From assembly GCA_947478535.1 (NCBI GenBank), contig CANJXD010000083.1, positions 1 to 15,363 of the forward strand: a stretch of 15,363 nt of DNA, read 5' to 3'. Under the pieces are notes generated by a model. That model was not told the origin of the DNA, did not search any database, and saw only the letters and a program-made list of their open reading frames with translations. Below are positions 1 to 6,814 of the stretch, one piece after another. Position numbers and translations under genes: made by a program. How positions within the stretch are numbered: the first letter of the stretch is position 1; each line of letters opens with the position of its first letter. The stretch is from Acetobacteraceae bacterium. GTDB lineage: Bacteria; Pseudomonadota; Alphaproteobacteria; Acetobacterales; Acetobacteraceae.

Positions 1-969
1 CAGCGTTTCCTTGTCGCGCGGCAGGTCGGCATGGATCACCAGGCCGAGATCCGGCAGGTCGATGCCCCGCGCCGCCACATCGGTGGCGACGCAGACCCGC
101 GCGCGGCGGTCCCGCAGCGCCTGCAGGGCGCGGGTGCGTTCCGTCTGCGTCAGTTCGCCGGAGAGCGAGACGGCGGAAAAGCCGCGCTCCACCAGGCTGC
201 CATGCAGCCGCGCCACCTGCTCGCGGGTATTGCAGAACACCAGCGCGCCGCTCGCCTCGAACCAGCGCAGCGCATTGACGACGGCGGCCTCCACCTCTCG
301 CGGCCCGACGACCATGGCGCGATAGGCGATATCGCCATGCCGCTCCCCCTCCCCGGTCGCCGCGATGCGCAGCGCGTCCTTTTGGTAGGCGGCGGCCAGC
401 GCCGCGATTTCGCGCGGCACGGTGGCGGAGAACATCAGCGTCCGCCGGGTTTCCGGCGCCGCTTCCAGGATGGCTTCCAGGTCGTCCCGGAAGCCCATGT
501 CCAGCATCTCATCCGCCTCATCGAGCACGGCGGCCTGGAGCTGGGTGAGATCGACCGCGCCGCGCTCCATATGGTCCCGCAGGCGCCCCGGCGTGCCGAC
601 CAGGATTTCCGCGCCGGATTGCAGCATCCGGCGATCAGCCCGCACATCGGTCCCGCCGACACAGGCGATGACGCGCGCGCCGGTCGGCGCGTAGAGCCAG
701 GTCAGCTCATCCCGCACCTGCTGGGCGAGTTCGCGCGTCGGCGCGATCACCAGCGCCAGCGGCGCGCCGGTGCGCTTGCCCGCCAGCACCTCGTCGGCGA
801 TGGCGAGGCCGAAGGCCACGGTCTTGCCGGACCCGGTCTGGGCCGAGACGAGCATGTCCCGCCCCTTGGTTGCGGGGTCGAGCACAGCCTGCTGGACGGA
901 GGTGGGCTCGGCATAGCCGCGCTCGGCGAGCGCCCTGGAGAGGGCGGGGGGCAGTTCGGGAAATGGCAT
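1..969 (-). CDS. DEAD-box ATP-dependent RNA helicase, 3' end outside window
   Basis: Superfamily 2 RNA helicase that uses ATP to unwind short RNA duplexes in the cytoplasm (ribosome assembly, mRNA turnover or cold adaptation in this family). The 323 visible residues show the motifs in order: Q motif around residues 18-27 (GY..PTSVQQ), Walker A AQTGSGKT at 43-50, PTREL at 77-81, GG at 105-106, TPGR at 126-129, DEAD at 150-153 and SAT at 181-183. The second RecA domain follows and includes VATDVAARGID near the window edge. The reading frame runs open to base 1, so the C-terminus, including the HRIGR-type motif and any basic tail, is missing. The start is the ATG at 967-969, preceded by a G-rich stretch that makes only a weak ribosome-binding site. 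It lies 108 bases downstream of the Bug gene on the same strand. Its function is unrelated to that operon and it probably has its own promoter, although read-through is possible. Which paralogue (RhlE, DbpA, CsdA-like) cannot be told without the C-terminus. Confidence 0.95.
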   Translation of the reverse strand, partial: MPFPELPPALSRALAERGYAEPTSVQQAVLDPATKGRDMLVSAQTGSGKTVAFGLAIADEVLAGKRTGAPLALVIAPTRELAQQVRDELTWLYAPTGARVIACVGGTDVRADRRMLQSGAEILVGTPGRLRDHMERGAVDLTQLQAAVLDEADEMLDMGFRDDLEAILEAAPETRRTLMFSATVPREIAALAAAYQKDALRIAATGEGERHGDIAYRAMVVGPREVEAAVVNALRWFEASGALVFCNTREQVARLHGSLVERGFSAVSLSGELTQTERTRALQALRDRRARVCVATDVAARGIDLPDLGLVIHADLPRDKETL

Positions 970-1077
970 TGTGCCGCCCCCATACAGCAGAAGCCGCGCC
1001 ACCGCACGCACCGAACGCGGGCGCATGGCAGGCGCGCGCGCGGCGCGGGGTGGGGAATCCGCCGGGGAAAGCGAGGC
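970..1077. other. Gap between Bug gene and helicase gene
   Basis: 108 bases between the stop of the Bug receptor and the start of the helicase, both on the minus strand. It contains an alternating GC run (about 1031-1045) that could fold, but no stem followed by a T-tract on the minus strand, so I do not call an intrinsic terminator. The helicase promoter should lie here. No convincing -35/-10 pair was found by eye. Confidence 0.4.
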
Positions 1078-2043
1078 TTAGGGCAGCGCCACCCCCGCCC
1101 GCTTCGCCACCTCGGTCCAGCGCGTCACCTCGGAGCGGACATGCGCGGCAAAGGCGTCCGGCGCCAAAGCGGCCATGGAGGCGCCCCCGGCTTCCAGCAC
1201 CCGCTGATATTGCGGCTCCGCCATCGCCCGCCCGATCGCCGCATTGATCGTGGCGGTCACCGCCGCCGGCAGCCGCGCCGGGGCGAAGACGCCCCACCAC
1301 ACGCCGGTCACGAAATCGATACCGGTGCTTTCCCGCACCGTCGGCACATCCGGCATCCGCACATCGCGCACAGCACTCGCCGTCGCCAGCAGGCGAAGTT
1401 GCCCCGCCTCGATCAACCCCCGCGCGGAAGCAAGCGTGGTGACGACAAGGTCGATCCGCCCCGCCGCCGCATCGGTCTGCGCTTCGGTGATGCCGCGATA
1501 GGCGACGGCCTCCATATCCAGCCCGGCCGCCATCTTCAGCAATTCGGCCGCGAAGAAGGACGTATCGCCCGGCCCAGCGCCGCCGAAGCGCAGCATCCCG
1601 GGACGTTCGCGCGCGATACGGACCAAATCCGCCATGCTGCGCGCCGGGCTATCCTTGCCCACCGTCACGATCATCGGCGCCACTGCGGCCTGCGCGATCG
1701 GCGTGAAATCCGCCACCGGGTCATAGGGCAGCCGCTGCACCGCGGCGTTGGTGGTCAGCGAGGAGGAGATGAACAGCAGCGTATAGCCATCCGCCGCCGA
1801 TTTCGCGACCTGGTCGGCCCCGATCGCGCCCCCCGCCCCGCCGCGATTTTCCACCACGAAGGGCTGGCCCTGATTGGCCGAAAGCCGCTCACAAAGCGCG
1901 CGGCCCAGCACATCATTGCTGCCCCCGGGGGGGAAGGGCACCACCATCCGGACAGCCCGGCTGGGCCAGGCGGGCTGGGCCGAGGCTGGGACCGCGACGG
2001 CCCCCAATGCCGAAGCGGCGAGCAGCAAGCGACGGTCGATCAT
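1078..2043 (-). CDS. Bug-family (TctC-like) periplasmic solute receptor, operon 1
   Basis: Extracytoplasmic receptor of the tripartite tricarboxylate transporter type, which binds small carboxylates or related polar metabolites in the periplasm. The 321-residue length is typical. Residues 1-22 are a signal peptide with an RR pair at 4-5, a hydrophobic core and a likely cleavage after ASA (20-22). The mature protein opens with the family hallmark VVPFPPGGSNDVLGR (34-48), including the conserved Asp44. It continues with VENRGGAGG around 64-72 and DGYTLLFISSS around 85-95. The start codon overlaps the amidase stop as ATGA (2040-2043), so it is the last gene of the five-gene operon starting at 5779. 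No TctA or TctB membrane gene follows, so it must share a permease encoded elsewhere or act as an orphan receptor. Its ligand is probably the substrate of the operon or a carboxylate derived from it (inference). Confidence 0.93.
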   Translation of the reverse strand: MIDRRLLLAASALGAVAVPASAQPAWPSRAVRMVVPFPPGGSNDVLGRALCERLSANQGQPFVVENRGGAGGAIGADQVAKSAADGYTLLFISSSLTTNAAVQRLPYDPVADFTPIAQAAVAPMIVTVGKDSPARSMADLVRIARERPGMLRFGGAGPGDTSFFAAELLKMAAGLDMEAVAYRGITEAQTDAAAGRIDLVVTTLASARGLIEAGQLRLLATASAVRDVRMPDVPTVRESTGIDFVTGVWWGVFAPARLPAAVTATINAAIGRAMAEPQYQRVLEAGGASMAALAPDAFAAHVRSEVTRWTEVAKRAGVALP

Positions 2044-3473
2044 GCGCGGTCTCCCTGGATGTGACGAGCAGGCAGGCCGGGCCGAAAGCCCCAGCCGAGA
2101 TCGGCGGCCAGCCGCGCGCCGAGCGAAAGCAGCCGCGCTTCCCCGAACGGCCGGCCGACCAGCTGCGCGGCCACCGGCATGGCGTTACGGTCGAGCCCGA
2201 TGGGCACGGTCAGCACGGGCAGGCCGAGATAGGAGAATGGCCGCGTCAGCCGCGTCAGCGCCGCGACCACGGGGAAGACGCGACCGGCGCCTTCCATATC
2301 CGCCTCCTGCCGCGTCGGCACCGGGATGGGCACGGCCGGGCAGATCAGCACATCGGCGTCCGCCATCACCGTGGCGAGGAATTCCTCCAGCATCCGCGCC
2401 CGCAGGGCGAGGGCCTCAAGGTAGCGCTGCGCGGGGATGACCAGGCCGGGCTCGGTCCGCGAATGGACAGCGGTGGAATACTCCCCGCCCCGCGTCGCCA
2501 TCCAATGCCCGTGCAGCGTCGAGGCCTCGACCTTCGAGAGCACGTCGCCCAGCGCATCGATGGCGCCGATCCTTGCAAAGGCGCGGCCGGGGATGATGCC
2601 GTAGCGCGCCGTCGCGACCCGGTGCAGGTCATCGAGCCGGGCCGCGATATCTGGCGCGACCTCCCCAGGGTCCGCCAGCATGGCCAGCCGCGTGCCGTCG
2701 GCGGCAGAGCCGAGCCGTGCCGCATAATCCGGCACCGGGGCGTCCAGCGCCGTCGGGTCCCGCGCATCCGGGCCGGCCAGGGCAGCGAGCATCAGCGCCG
2801 CATCCTCCGCCGTCCGGGTCATCGGCCCCACGCAATCCAGGCTGTGCGCGCGGGGGAAGCAGCCGGCGCGGCTGACGCGGCCATAGGTCGGCTTCAGCCC
2901 GAACAGCCCCTGCATCGCGGCGGGCAGGCGGATTGACCCGCCGGTATCGGACCCCAGCGCCCCGAACACCGCCCCCGACGCCACCGCGGAGCCGGAGCCG
3001 GAGGAGGACCCGCCAGAGATCCGATCCGCATCCCAGGCATTGCGGCAATCCCCGAGATGCGGGTTCTGCCCCGTCGGCCCGGCGACGAATTCATTCATGT
3101 TCAGCCGGCCGAGATCGACCGCGCCGGCCGCTTCCAGCATCAGCAAGGCGGTCGCGGTACTGGTGGAAGCCGGCGCCTCCGCCAGCAGCTTCGAGCCCAC
3201 GCCCATCCGCGCGCCGTCGCGTTCGAAGCAGTCCTTATGGGCCAGCGGCACGCCATGCAGCGGCCCGCGGAACCGGCCCGCGCGGGCCTCCGCATCCAGC
3301 ACCGCCGCCTGCGCGCGGGCGCGCTCGGCCATCACCTCGACAAAGGCATTGGTCGCGGGCTGCGCCACCGCCGCGCGGGCGATGCAGGCCTCCACCGCCT
3401 GCGCGCTCGTCACCGCCCCGCGTCGGATCGCGCGGGCCAGGTCCGCCAGCGACCAGGCGAGGAGGTCATCCAT
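2040..3473 (-). CDS. Amidase-signature family amidase (GatA/AtzE-like)
   Basis: Hydrolyses a carboxamide or carbamoyl C-N bond, using the Ser-cisSer-Lys triad of the amidase signature family. Visible residues are Lys80 in HKD, the GGSSS loop at 153-157 that carries the cis-Ser, and the nucleophile Ser180 in DTGGSIRLP (176-184). All are intact, so an active enzyme is expected. At 477 residues it is full length for GatA/AtzE-type members. No signal peptide is seen, so it is cytoplasmic. Its start overlaps by 8 bases the end of a 69-residue GatC/AtzG-like gene, which is the arrangement of amidases that work with a small partner subunit. Its stop overlaps the Bug start as ATGA. It is not expected to be the tRNA amidotransferase GatA, because the neighbours are catabolic and there is no gatB. 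In the proposed pathway it would deamidate a half-amide or carbamoyl intermediate. The substrate cannot be read from the sequence. Confidence 0.93.
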   Translation of the reverse strand: MDDLLAWSLADLARAIRRGAVTSAQAVEACIARAAVAQPATNAFVEVMAERARAQAAVLDAEARAGRFRGPLHGVPLAHKDCFERDGARMGVGSKLLAEAPASTSTATALLMLEAAGAVDLGRLNMNEFVAGPTGQNPHLGDCRNAWDADRISGGSSSGSGSAVASGAVFGALGSDTGGSIRLPAAMQGLFGLKPTYGRVSRAGCFPRAHSLDCVGPMTRTAEDAALMLAALAGPDARDPTALDAPVPDYAARLGSAADGTRLAMLADPGEVAPDIAARLDDLHRVATARYGIIPGRAFARIGAIDALGDVLSKVEASTLHGHWMATRGGEYSTAVHSRTEPGLVIPAQRYLEALALRARMLEEFLATVMADADVLICPAVPIPVPTRQEADMEGAGRVFPVVAALTRLTRPFSYLGLPVLTVPIGLDRNAMPVAAQLVGRPFGEARLLSLGARLAADLGWGFRPGLPARHIQGDRA

Positions 3474-3675
3474 TGCCGGGGTCCGCGAGGCGCAGCAGGG
3501 TGGCTGGGAAATCCGCTTGCTGGTCGGTGAAGCGTAGCATCGGCCGCGCCAGGTCCCGGACCGCCGTGTTCAGCCGCAGCAGTTCCGAGGCCACCGCCGG
3601 CGCGCCGGCGCGGGTGGAAATGCCGTGCAGTTCCGCCAGCGACGTGGCCGCGAGGCGCTGGAGTTCCTCGCTCAC
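3466..3675 (-). CDS. Small GatC/AtzG-like putative amidase partner (GTG start)
   Basis: A 69-residue protein starting with GTG at 3673-3675, whose start overlaps the stop of the upstream lyase gene as GTGA. Its TGA at 3466-3468 lies inside the 8-base overlap with the amidase start. The overlaps on both sides argue that it is real and translationally coupled. It is probably all-helical: a first helix at about 3-16, a second at about 26-45 (AVASELLRLNTAVRDLARP), then an extended acidic-aromatic tail with a short C-terminal segment. This helix-helix-tail plan and size resemble GatC and AtzG, the small subunit that wraps and stabilises an amidase-signature partner. I see no catalytic motif. Assignment rests on size, predicted secondary structure and position just before an AtzE-like amidase, not on strong sequence identity. 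The alternative is a family-specific protein of unknown role. Confidence 0.75.
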   Translation of the reverse strand: MSEELQRLAATSLAELHGISTRAGAPAVASELLRLNTAVRDLARPMLRFTDQQADFPATLLRLADPGNG

Positions 3676-4514
3676 GCAACACCCGCCTGCGCCAGGATGC
3701 GCCGCGCCCGGATCAGGATCGGCTCATCCACCATCAGCCCGTCGACGGTGAAGGACCCCCGCCCCTCCCGCCCCGCTTCGACCGCTGCCGCCAATTGCCG
3801 GTGCGCGAGGTCGATCTCCGCCGCGGAGGGCGAAAAGCCCTCATTGAGGATCGGCACCAGCGCGGGGTGGATGCAGGTCGCCCCCACGAGGCCTGAACGC
3901 TTCGAGCGCGCGACCAGGGCGCGAATCTTCTCCGCATCCCGGTAATCCGCGACGGTCCCGAGCGTGCCGAGCGGCGCGACGCCGGCCGCGACGGCCGCCA
4001 CCACCATCCGCCGCTTCGCCAGCACGATCAGCTCATCATCCGAGGTGGCCCGGCATTCGAGTGCCAGGTCCTCCGCGCCGACGATCACGCCGGCGATCAT
4101 CGGCGATGCGGCGGCGATCTCCTCCACCTTCAGCAGCGCGGCCGCGGTCTCGATCATCGGCACGATCACCATGCGCTGGCGCGCCTGTGCCAGCACCTCG
4201 GCGGCCAGGCGCACATGGTCCGGCCCCATCGCCTTGGTCAGGAAGATGCCCTGCGCCCCGGCCTCCGCCGCCGCTTCCATATCCGCCACCGCGAGGCGAA
4301 GCGGCCGGTTGATGCGGACCAGCACATCCGCCCCGCCGGACCCCGCGATGGCCACCGCGTCCTTCAATGCGGCGCGCGCTTCCAGCTTGCGGTCATGCGG
4401 CACGCTGTCCTCGAGGTCGAGCACCACCGCATCGGCGCCCGCCGACGGCGCCTTGGCCACGAAGCGCGGGACATTGGCCGGCACATACAGCATCGAACGC
4501 CAGGCGCGGGTCAT
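3672..4514 (-). CDS. HpcH/HpaI (CitE-like) CoA-ester lyase
   Basis: TIM-barrel, Mg2+-dependent lyase of the CitE/malyl-CoA lyase group. It cleaves a beta-hydroxyacyl-CoA (malyl-, citramalyl- or similar) into acetyl-CoA or another acyl-CoA plus an oxo-acid, or runs in reverse. The 280-residue length fits CitE-like single-domain members. Motifs seen are RSMLYVPAN at 6-14, LDLEDSVP at 32-39, Arg67 in VRIN, the metal ligands Glu122 (PMIET) and Asp149 (GAEDLA), and the CIHP segment at 214-217 that closes the CoA site. The start ATG overlaps the CoA-transferase stop (ATGA, 4511-4514) and a GGAG lies about 10 bases upstream. Directly behind a CoA-transferase, it most simply acts on the CoA ester made by that enzyme. 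Citrate lyase proper is unlikely because citD and citF are absent. A thioesterase function, known for some CitE-like proteins, is possible. Confidence 0.9.
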   Translation of the reverse strand: MTRAWRSMLYVPANVPRFVAKAPSAGADAVVLDLEDSVPHDRKLEARAALKDAVAIAGSGGADVLVRINRPLRLAVADMEAAAEAGAQGIFLTKAMGPDHVRLAAEVLAQARQRMVIVPMIETAAALLKVEEIAAASPMIAGVIVGAEDLALECRATSDDELIVLAKRRMVVAAVAAGVAPLGTLGTVADYRDAEKIRALVARSKRSGLVGATCIHPALVPILNEGFSPSAAEIDLAHRQLAAAVEAGREGRGSFTVDGLMVDEPILIRARRILAQAGVA

Positions 4515-5779
4515 TGCGTCGTTTCTCCGTGAAGGATCACGCCCGCCGCCCGCAACCGCGCCACTTCCGCGGCGCCGAGCAGCGGCGTGAGCAAGGCATC
4601 ATTGTCCTGGCCGAGCGTGGGCGCCGGATTGCGGAGGATGCCCGGTGTGGCGGACAGGCGCGGCACTTCGCCGTGCATGGGCAGCCAGCCGCCCGGCATC
4701 TCCGCATCCGGCACCTCGATCAGCGCCTCGCGTTCGGCAACATAGTCATCGGCGTCGATATCGGCGACATCCATGATCGGCCCGATCGTCACGCCATCGC
4801 GGTCGAATTTCTCCAGCGCCTCGGCGCGCGTCATCAGGGCGATGGCATCGCGGATCACGCCATCGATCTCGTCGATATGCCGGAGCCGGTCCGGATTGGT
4901 GCGAAAGCGCGGATCATCGATCAGCTCCGCCCGCCCGATCGACTGCATCAGCCGCACAAAGACCGCCTGGGTGGAGGTAGACAGGCTGAGCCAGCCGCCA
5001 TCCTTCGTGCGGTAGGCATTGCGCGGCGCGGTGTTGGTGCTGCGGCTGCCGGTGCGGGGCTTAGTCTTGCCCATCACGCGCCAATTCGCCATCTGCGGCT
5101 CCAGCACGGCGAAGATCGGCTCGAACAGGGAAAGGTCGATCACCTGCCCCTGCCCCCTGCGCTGCGCGTGATGCAGCGCGATCATCGCGGCGGACGCGCC
5201 ATAAAGCCCCGCATAGGCATCGGCCATGAACATCGGCGGCAGCACAGGTTCCCGATCCGCGAAGCCGTTGATCGCGGCAAAGCCGGAATAGCCTTCCACC
5301 AGCGTGCCGAAGCCGCCCTTGTGGCGGAAGGGGCCCGTCTGCCCCCAGCCGGAAACGCGCACAATCACAAGCTTCGGGTTCAGCGCCAGCAGCACATCGG
5401 GGGCGAGCCCCATCGTCTCCAGCACCCCGGGCTTGAAGCTTTCGACGAAGATGTCCGCCCCCGCCGCCAGACGCTTCACCACCGCGATGGCCTCGGTGTT
5501 GCGCAGATCGAGGCAGAGGCTGCGCTTGTTGCGGCACCAGGTCTTCCACGCCGTCTCGATACCGCCGACTTTCCAGGCCCGCAGGCTGTCCCCGGCGGGC
5601 GGCTCCACCTTGATGACCTCCGCGCCATGGTCGGCCAGCACCTTGGTCAGCATGTTACCGGCGACGAGGCGCGCAAGATCGACCACGCGCAGCCCCTCCA
5701 GCGCGCCGGTCGCGCCAGGCTCGAACTGCCGCCGCCGTTTCGCCCTCGGCGTCGGTCGTGCGCTTTGGCTCTCGCCCAC
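4511..5779 (-). CDS. CaiB/BaiF (class III) acyl-CoA transferase (GTG start)
   Basis: Moves CoA from a donor such as succinyl-CoA or acetyl-CoA to a carboxylic acid, activating it for further breakdown. From the GTG at 5777-5779 it has 422 residues, normal for the family. It opens with ALEGLRVVDLARLVAGN (about 26-42), then ADHGAEVIKVEPPAGD, CRNKRSLCLDLR and VSGWGQTGP. The catalytic Asp is Asp187 in MADAYAG. The frame stays open far upstream to 6784, but that part is antisense to the next gene and does not resemble a transferase. The GTG is chosen because a GAGGGA ribosome-binding site sits 5 bases upstream and the family homology begins about 25 residues later. First gene of the leftward operon, directly downstream of the palindromic operator. 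It probably activates the diacid produced by the hydrolases of this locus, feeding the lyase encoded next (inference). Confidence 0.92.
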   Translation of the reverse strand: MGESQSARPTPRAKRRRQFEPGATGALEGLRVVDLARLVAGNMLTKVLADHGAEVIKVEPPAGDSLRAWKVGGIETAWKTWCRNKRSLCLDLRNTEAIAVVKRLAAGADIFVESFKPGVLETMGLAPDVLLALNPKLVIVRVSGWGQTGPFRHKGGFGTLVEGYSGFAAINGFADREPVLPPMFMADAYAGLYGASAAMIALHHAQRRGQGQVIDLSLFEPIFAVLEPQMANWRVMGKTKPRTGSRSTNTAPRNAYRTKDGGWLSLSTSTQAVFVRLMQSIGRAELIDDPRFRTNPDRLRHIDEIDGVIRDAIALMTRAEALEKFDRDGVTIGPIMDVADIDADDYVAEREALIEVPDAEMPGGWLPMHGEVPRLSATPGILRNPAPTLGQDNDALLTPLLGAAEVARLRAAGVILHGETTQ

Positions 5780-5784
5780 TGGCG

Positions 5785-5790
5785 TCCCTC
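5785..5790 (-). promoter_or_regulatory. Ribosome-binding site deciding the CoA-transferase start
   Basis: GAGGGA on the minus strand, 5 bases before the GTG at 5779. No in-frame ATG exists between the open frame upstream and the first conserved block, so this site supports the GTG as the true start. Confidence 0.6.
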
Positions 5791-5800
5791 GGGTTACGCT

Positions 5801-5814
5801 GTTGTCCGGACAAC
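5801..5814. promoter_or_regulatory. Perfect 14-bp palindrome, candidate GntR operator
   Basis: GTTGTCCGGACAAC is identical to its reverse complement over all 14 bases. It contains the GT...AC half-sites usual for operators of GntR-superfamily dimers. It lies 21 bases before the CoA-transferase start and 58 bases before the PuuE-like start. The GntR/HutC gene at 7512 ends the rightward operon, so autoregulation through this site is the simplest model. I found no second copy of the full palindrome in the window. Confidence 0.7.
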
Positions 5815-5859
5815 GGTAGGCGCGGAGCCGGCGGCGGGTCAATGCGCGCAGCACCGCAC

Positions 5860-5865
5860 GGAGGT
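5860..5865 (+). promoter_or_regulatory. Ribosome-binding site deciding the PuuE-like start
   Basis: GGAGGT, 7 bases before the ATG at 5873. It is close to the ideal Shine-Dalgarno sequence and fixes the start in a frame that stays open for another 1.5 kb upstream. Confidence 0.75.
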
Positions 5866-5872
5866 GGCACGA

Positions 5873-6814
5873 ATGATCGATCGGGCAAACCGCTACGCGG
5901 TGAAGCGAGACCTCCTCGGCTATGGCCGCAACCCGCCCGATCCGCGCTGGCCCGGCGGCGCCCGCATCGCCGTCAACTTCGTCCTGAATGTCGAGGAAGG
6001 CTCCGAGGCCTCCGTGCAGGATGGCGAAGGCTATACCGAGAACAACCTGACCGAAGCCGCCGCCCGCGCGCAGATTCCCCGCGGGCGCGACCTCGCGGCG
6101 GAAGGCATGTTCGAATACGGCAGCCGCACCGGCTTCTGGCGCGTGCTGCGGCAGTTCGAGGAACGCGGCCTGCCGCTGACCTTCTTCGCCTGCGCCGTGG
6201 CCCTCGAACGCAACCCGCCGATCGCCGCCGCCATCCGGGAATCGGGGATGGATATCTGCGGCCATGGCTGGCGCTGGCTGAAGCATTTCGAGATGGACGA
6301 GGCGGAGGAACGCGCGCAGATCGCCCGTGCCGTCGCCTCCTTCCAGCAAACCACCGGCCTCACCACCGATGGCTGGTATTGCCGCTACGGACCTTCCGAG
6401 AATACCCGCCGCCTGCTCGTCGAACACGGCGGCTTTCTCTACGACAGCGATTACTACGGCGACGACCTGCCCTTCTGGGTCACGGTGCAGGGCACGCCGC
6501 GCCTCGTCGTGCCCTATTCGCTGGTGGTGAATGACGCGAAGTTCTTCGGCGGCTTCAACATCGCCGATGAATGGTTCGCCATGGCGCGCGACCATTTCGA
6601 CATGCTGTATGCCGAAGGCGCGGCCGGGCGTCCCGCGATGATGTCCATCGGCCTGCATTCCCGCATCATCGGCCAGCCCAACCGCACCATCGCCCTGCGC
6701 AAGCTGCTCGACCACATGCAGGCGCATGAGGGCGTGTGGTTCGCCCGCCGCGCCGATATCGCGCGCCACTGGATCGGGACGCATCCCTATCCCGGGAAGG
6801 GGCTGAACGAATGA
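5873..6814 (+). CDS. PuuE-like polysaccharide-deacetylase-fold amidohydrolase (allantoinase/imidase type)
   Basis: Cytoplasmic amidohydrolase on the NodB (CE4) barrel, in the subgroup that includes the allantoinase PuuE, which opens cyclic amide rings rather than deacetylating sugars. It has 313 residues, about PuuE length, and no signal peptide. Subgroup blocks seen are NVEEGSE at 39-45 in place of the NodB TFDD motif, EYGSRTGFWRVL at 81-92, CGHGWRWLKH at 129-138, GWYCRYGPSENTRRLL at 167-182, DSDYYGDDLPFW at 191-202, GLHSRIIGQPNR at 260-271 and ARRADIARHW at 291-300. The classic metal-binding Asp/His set is thus altered, as in PuuE, which has been described as metal-independent. Allantoin itself is not a safe guess, because no ureidoglycolate or allantoate gene is near. 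A cyclic imide or other ureide fits the neighbours better (inference). First gene of the rightward operon; its stop overlaps the next start as ATGA. Confidence 0.9.
   Translation: MIDRANRYAVKRDLLGYGRNPPDPRWPGGARIAVNFVLNVEEGSEASVQDGEGYTENNLTEAAARAQIPRGRDLAAEGMFEYGSRTGFWRVLRQFEERGLPLTFFACAVALERNPPIAAAIRESGMDICGHGWRWLKHFEMDEAEERAQIARAVASFQQTTGLTTDGWYCRYGPSENTRRLLVEHGGFLYDSDYYGDDLPFWVTVQGTPRLVVPYSLVVNDAKFFGGFNIADEWFAMARDHFDMLYAEGAAGRPAMMSIGLHSRIIGQPNRTIALRKLLDHMQAHEGVWFARRADIARHWIGTHPYPGKGLNE

Larger units (their letters stand above)
5780..5872. promoter_or_regulatory. Divergent promoter region of the two catabolic operons
   Basis: 93 bases between the leftward CoA-transferase gene and the rightward PuuE-like gene. 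It must hold both promoters. The central element is the palindrome at 5801-5814. Very weak promoter-like pairs flank it with 17-base spacers that would enclose it: TTACGC/TAGGCG on the plus strand (5794-5799, 5817-5822) and CTACCG/TAACCC on the minus strand. Neither is close to sigma-70 consensus, so the pairs are only suggestions. The geometry would let one bound repressor block both directions. Confidence 0.6.

Noticed and set aside
31..2064. 677-residue open frame on the plus strand across the helicase and Bug genes
   Set aside because: Arg/His/Gly/Pro-rich translation with no domain, fully antisense to two well-recognised genes. Expected in DNA of this GC content.
3672..4514. Citrate lyase beta subunit (CitE) of a citrate fermentation operon
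   Set aside because: No citC, citD, citF or citX nearby, and the neighbour is a class III CoA-transferase, so a free CoA-ester lyase is more likely.
4367..5872. Upstream extension of the PuuE-like frame, antisense to the lyase and CoA-transferase genes
   Set aside because: No homology and crosses the divergent promoter. A strong GGAGGT lies just before the ATG at 5873, where conserved sequence starts.
5780..6784. N-terminal extension of the CoA-transferase frame on the minus strand
   Set aside because: Antisense to the PuuE-like gene, no transferase homology, and a GTG with ribosome-binding site at 5779 gives a normal-length protein.
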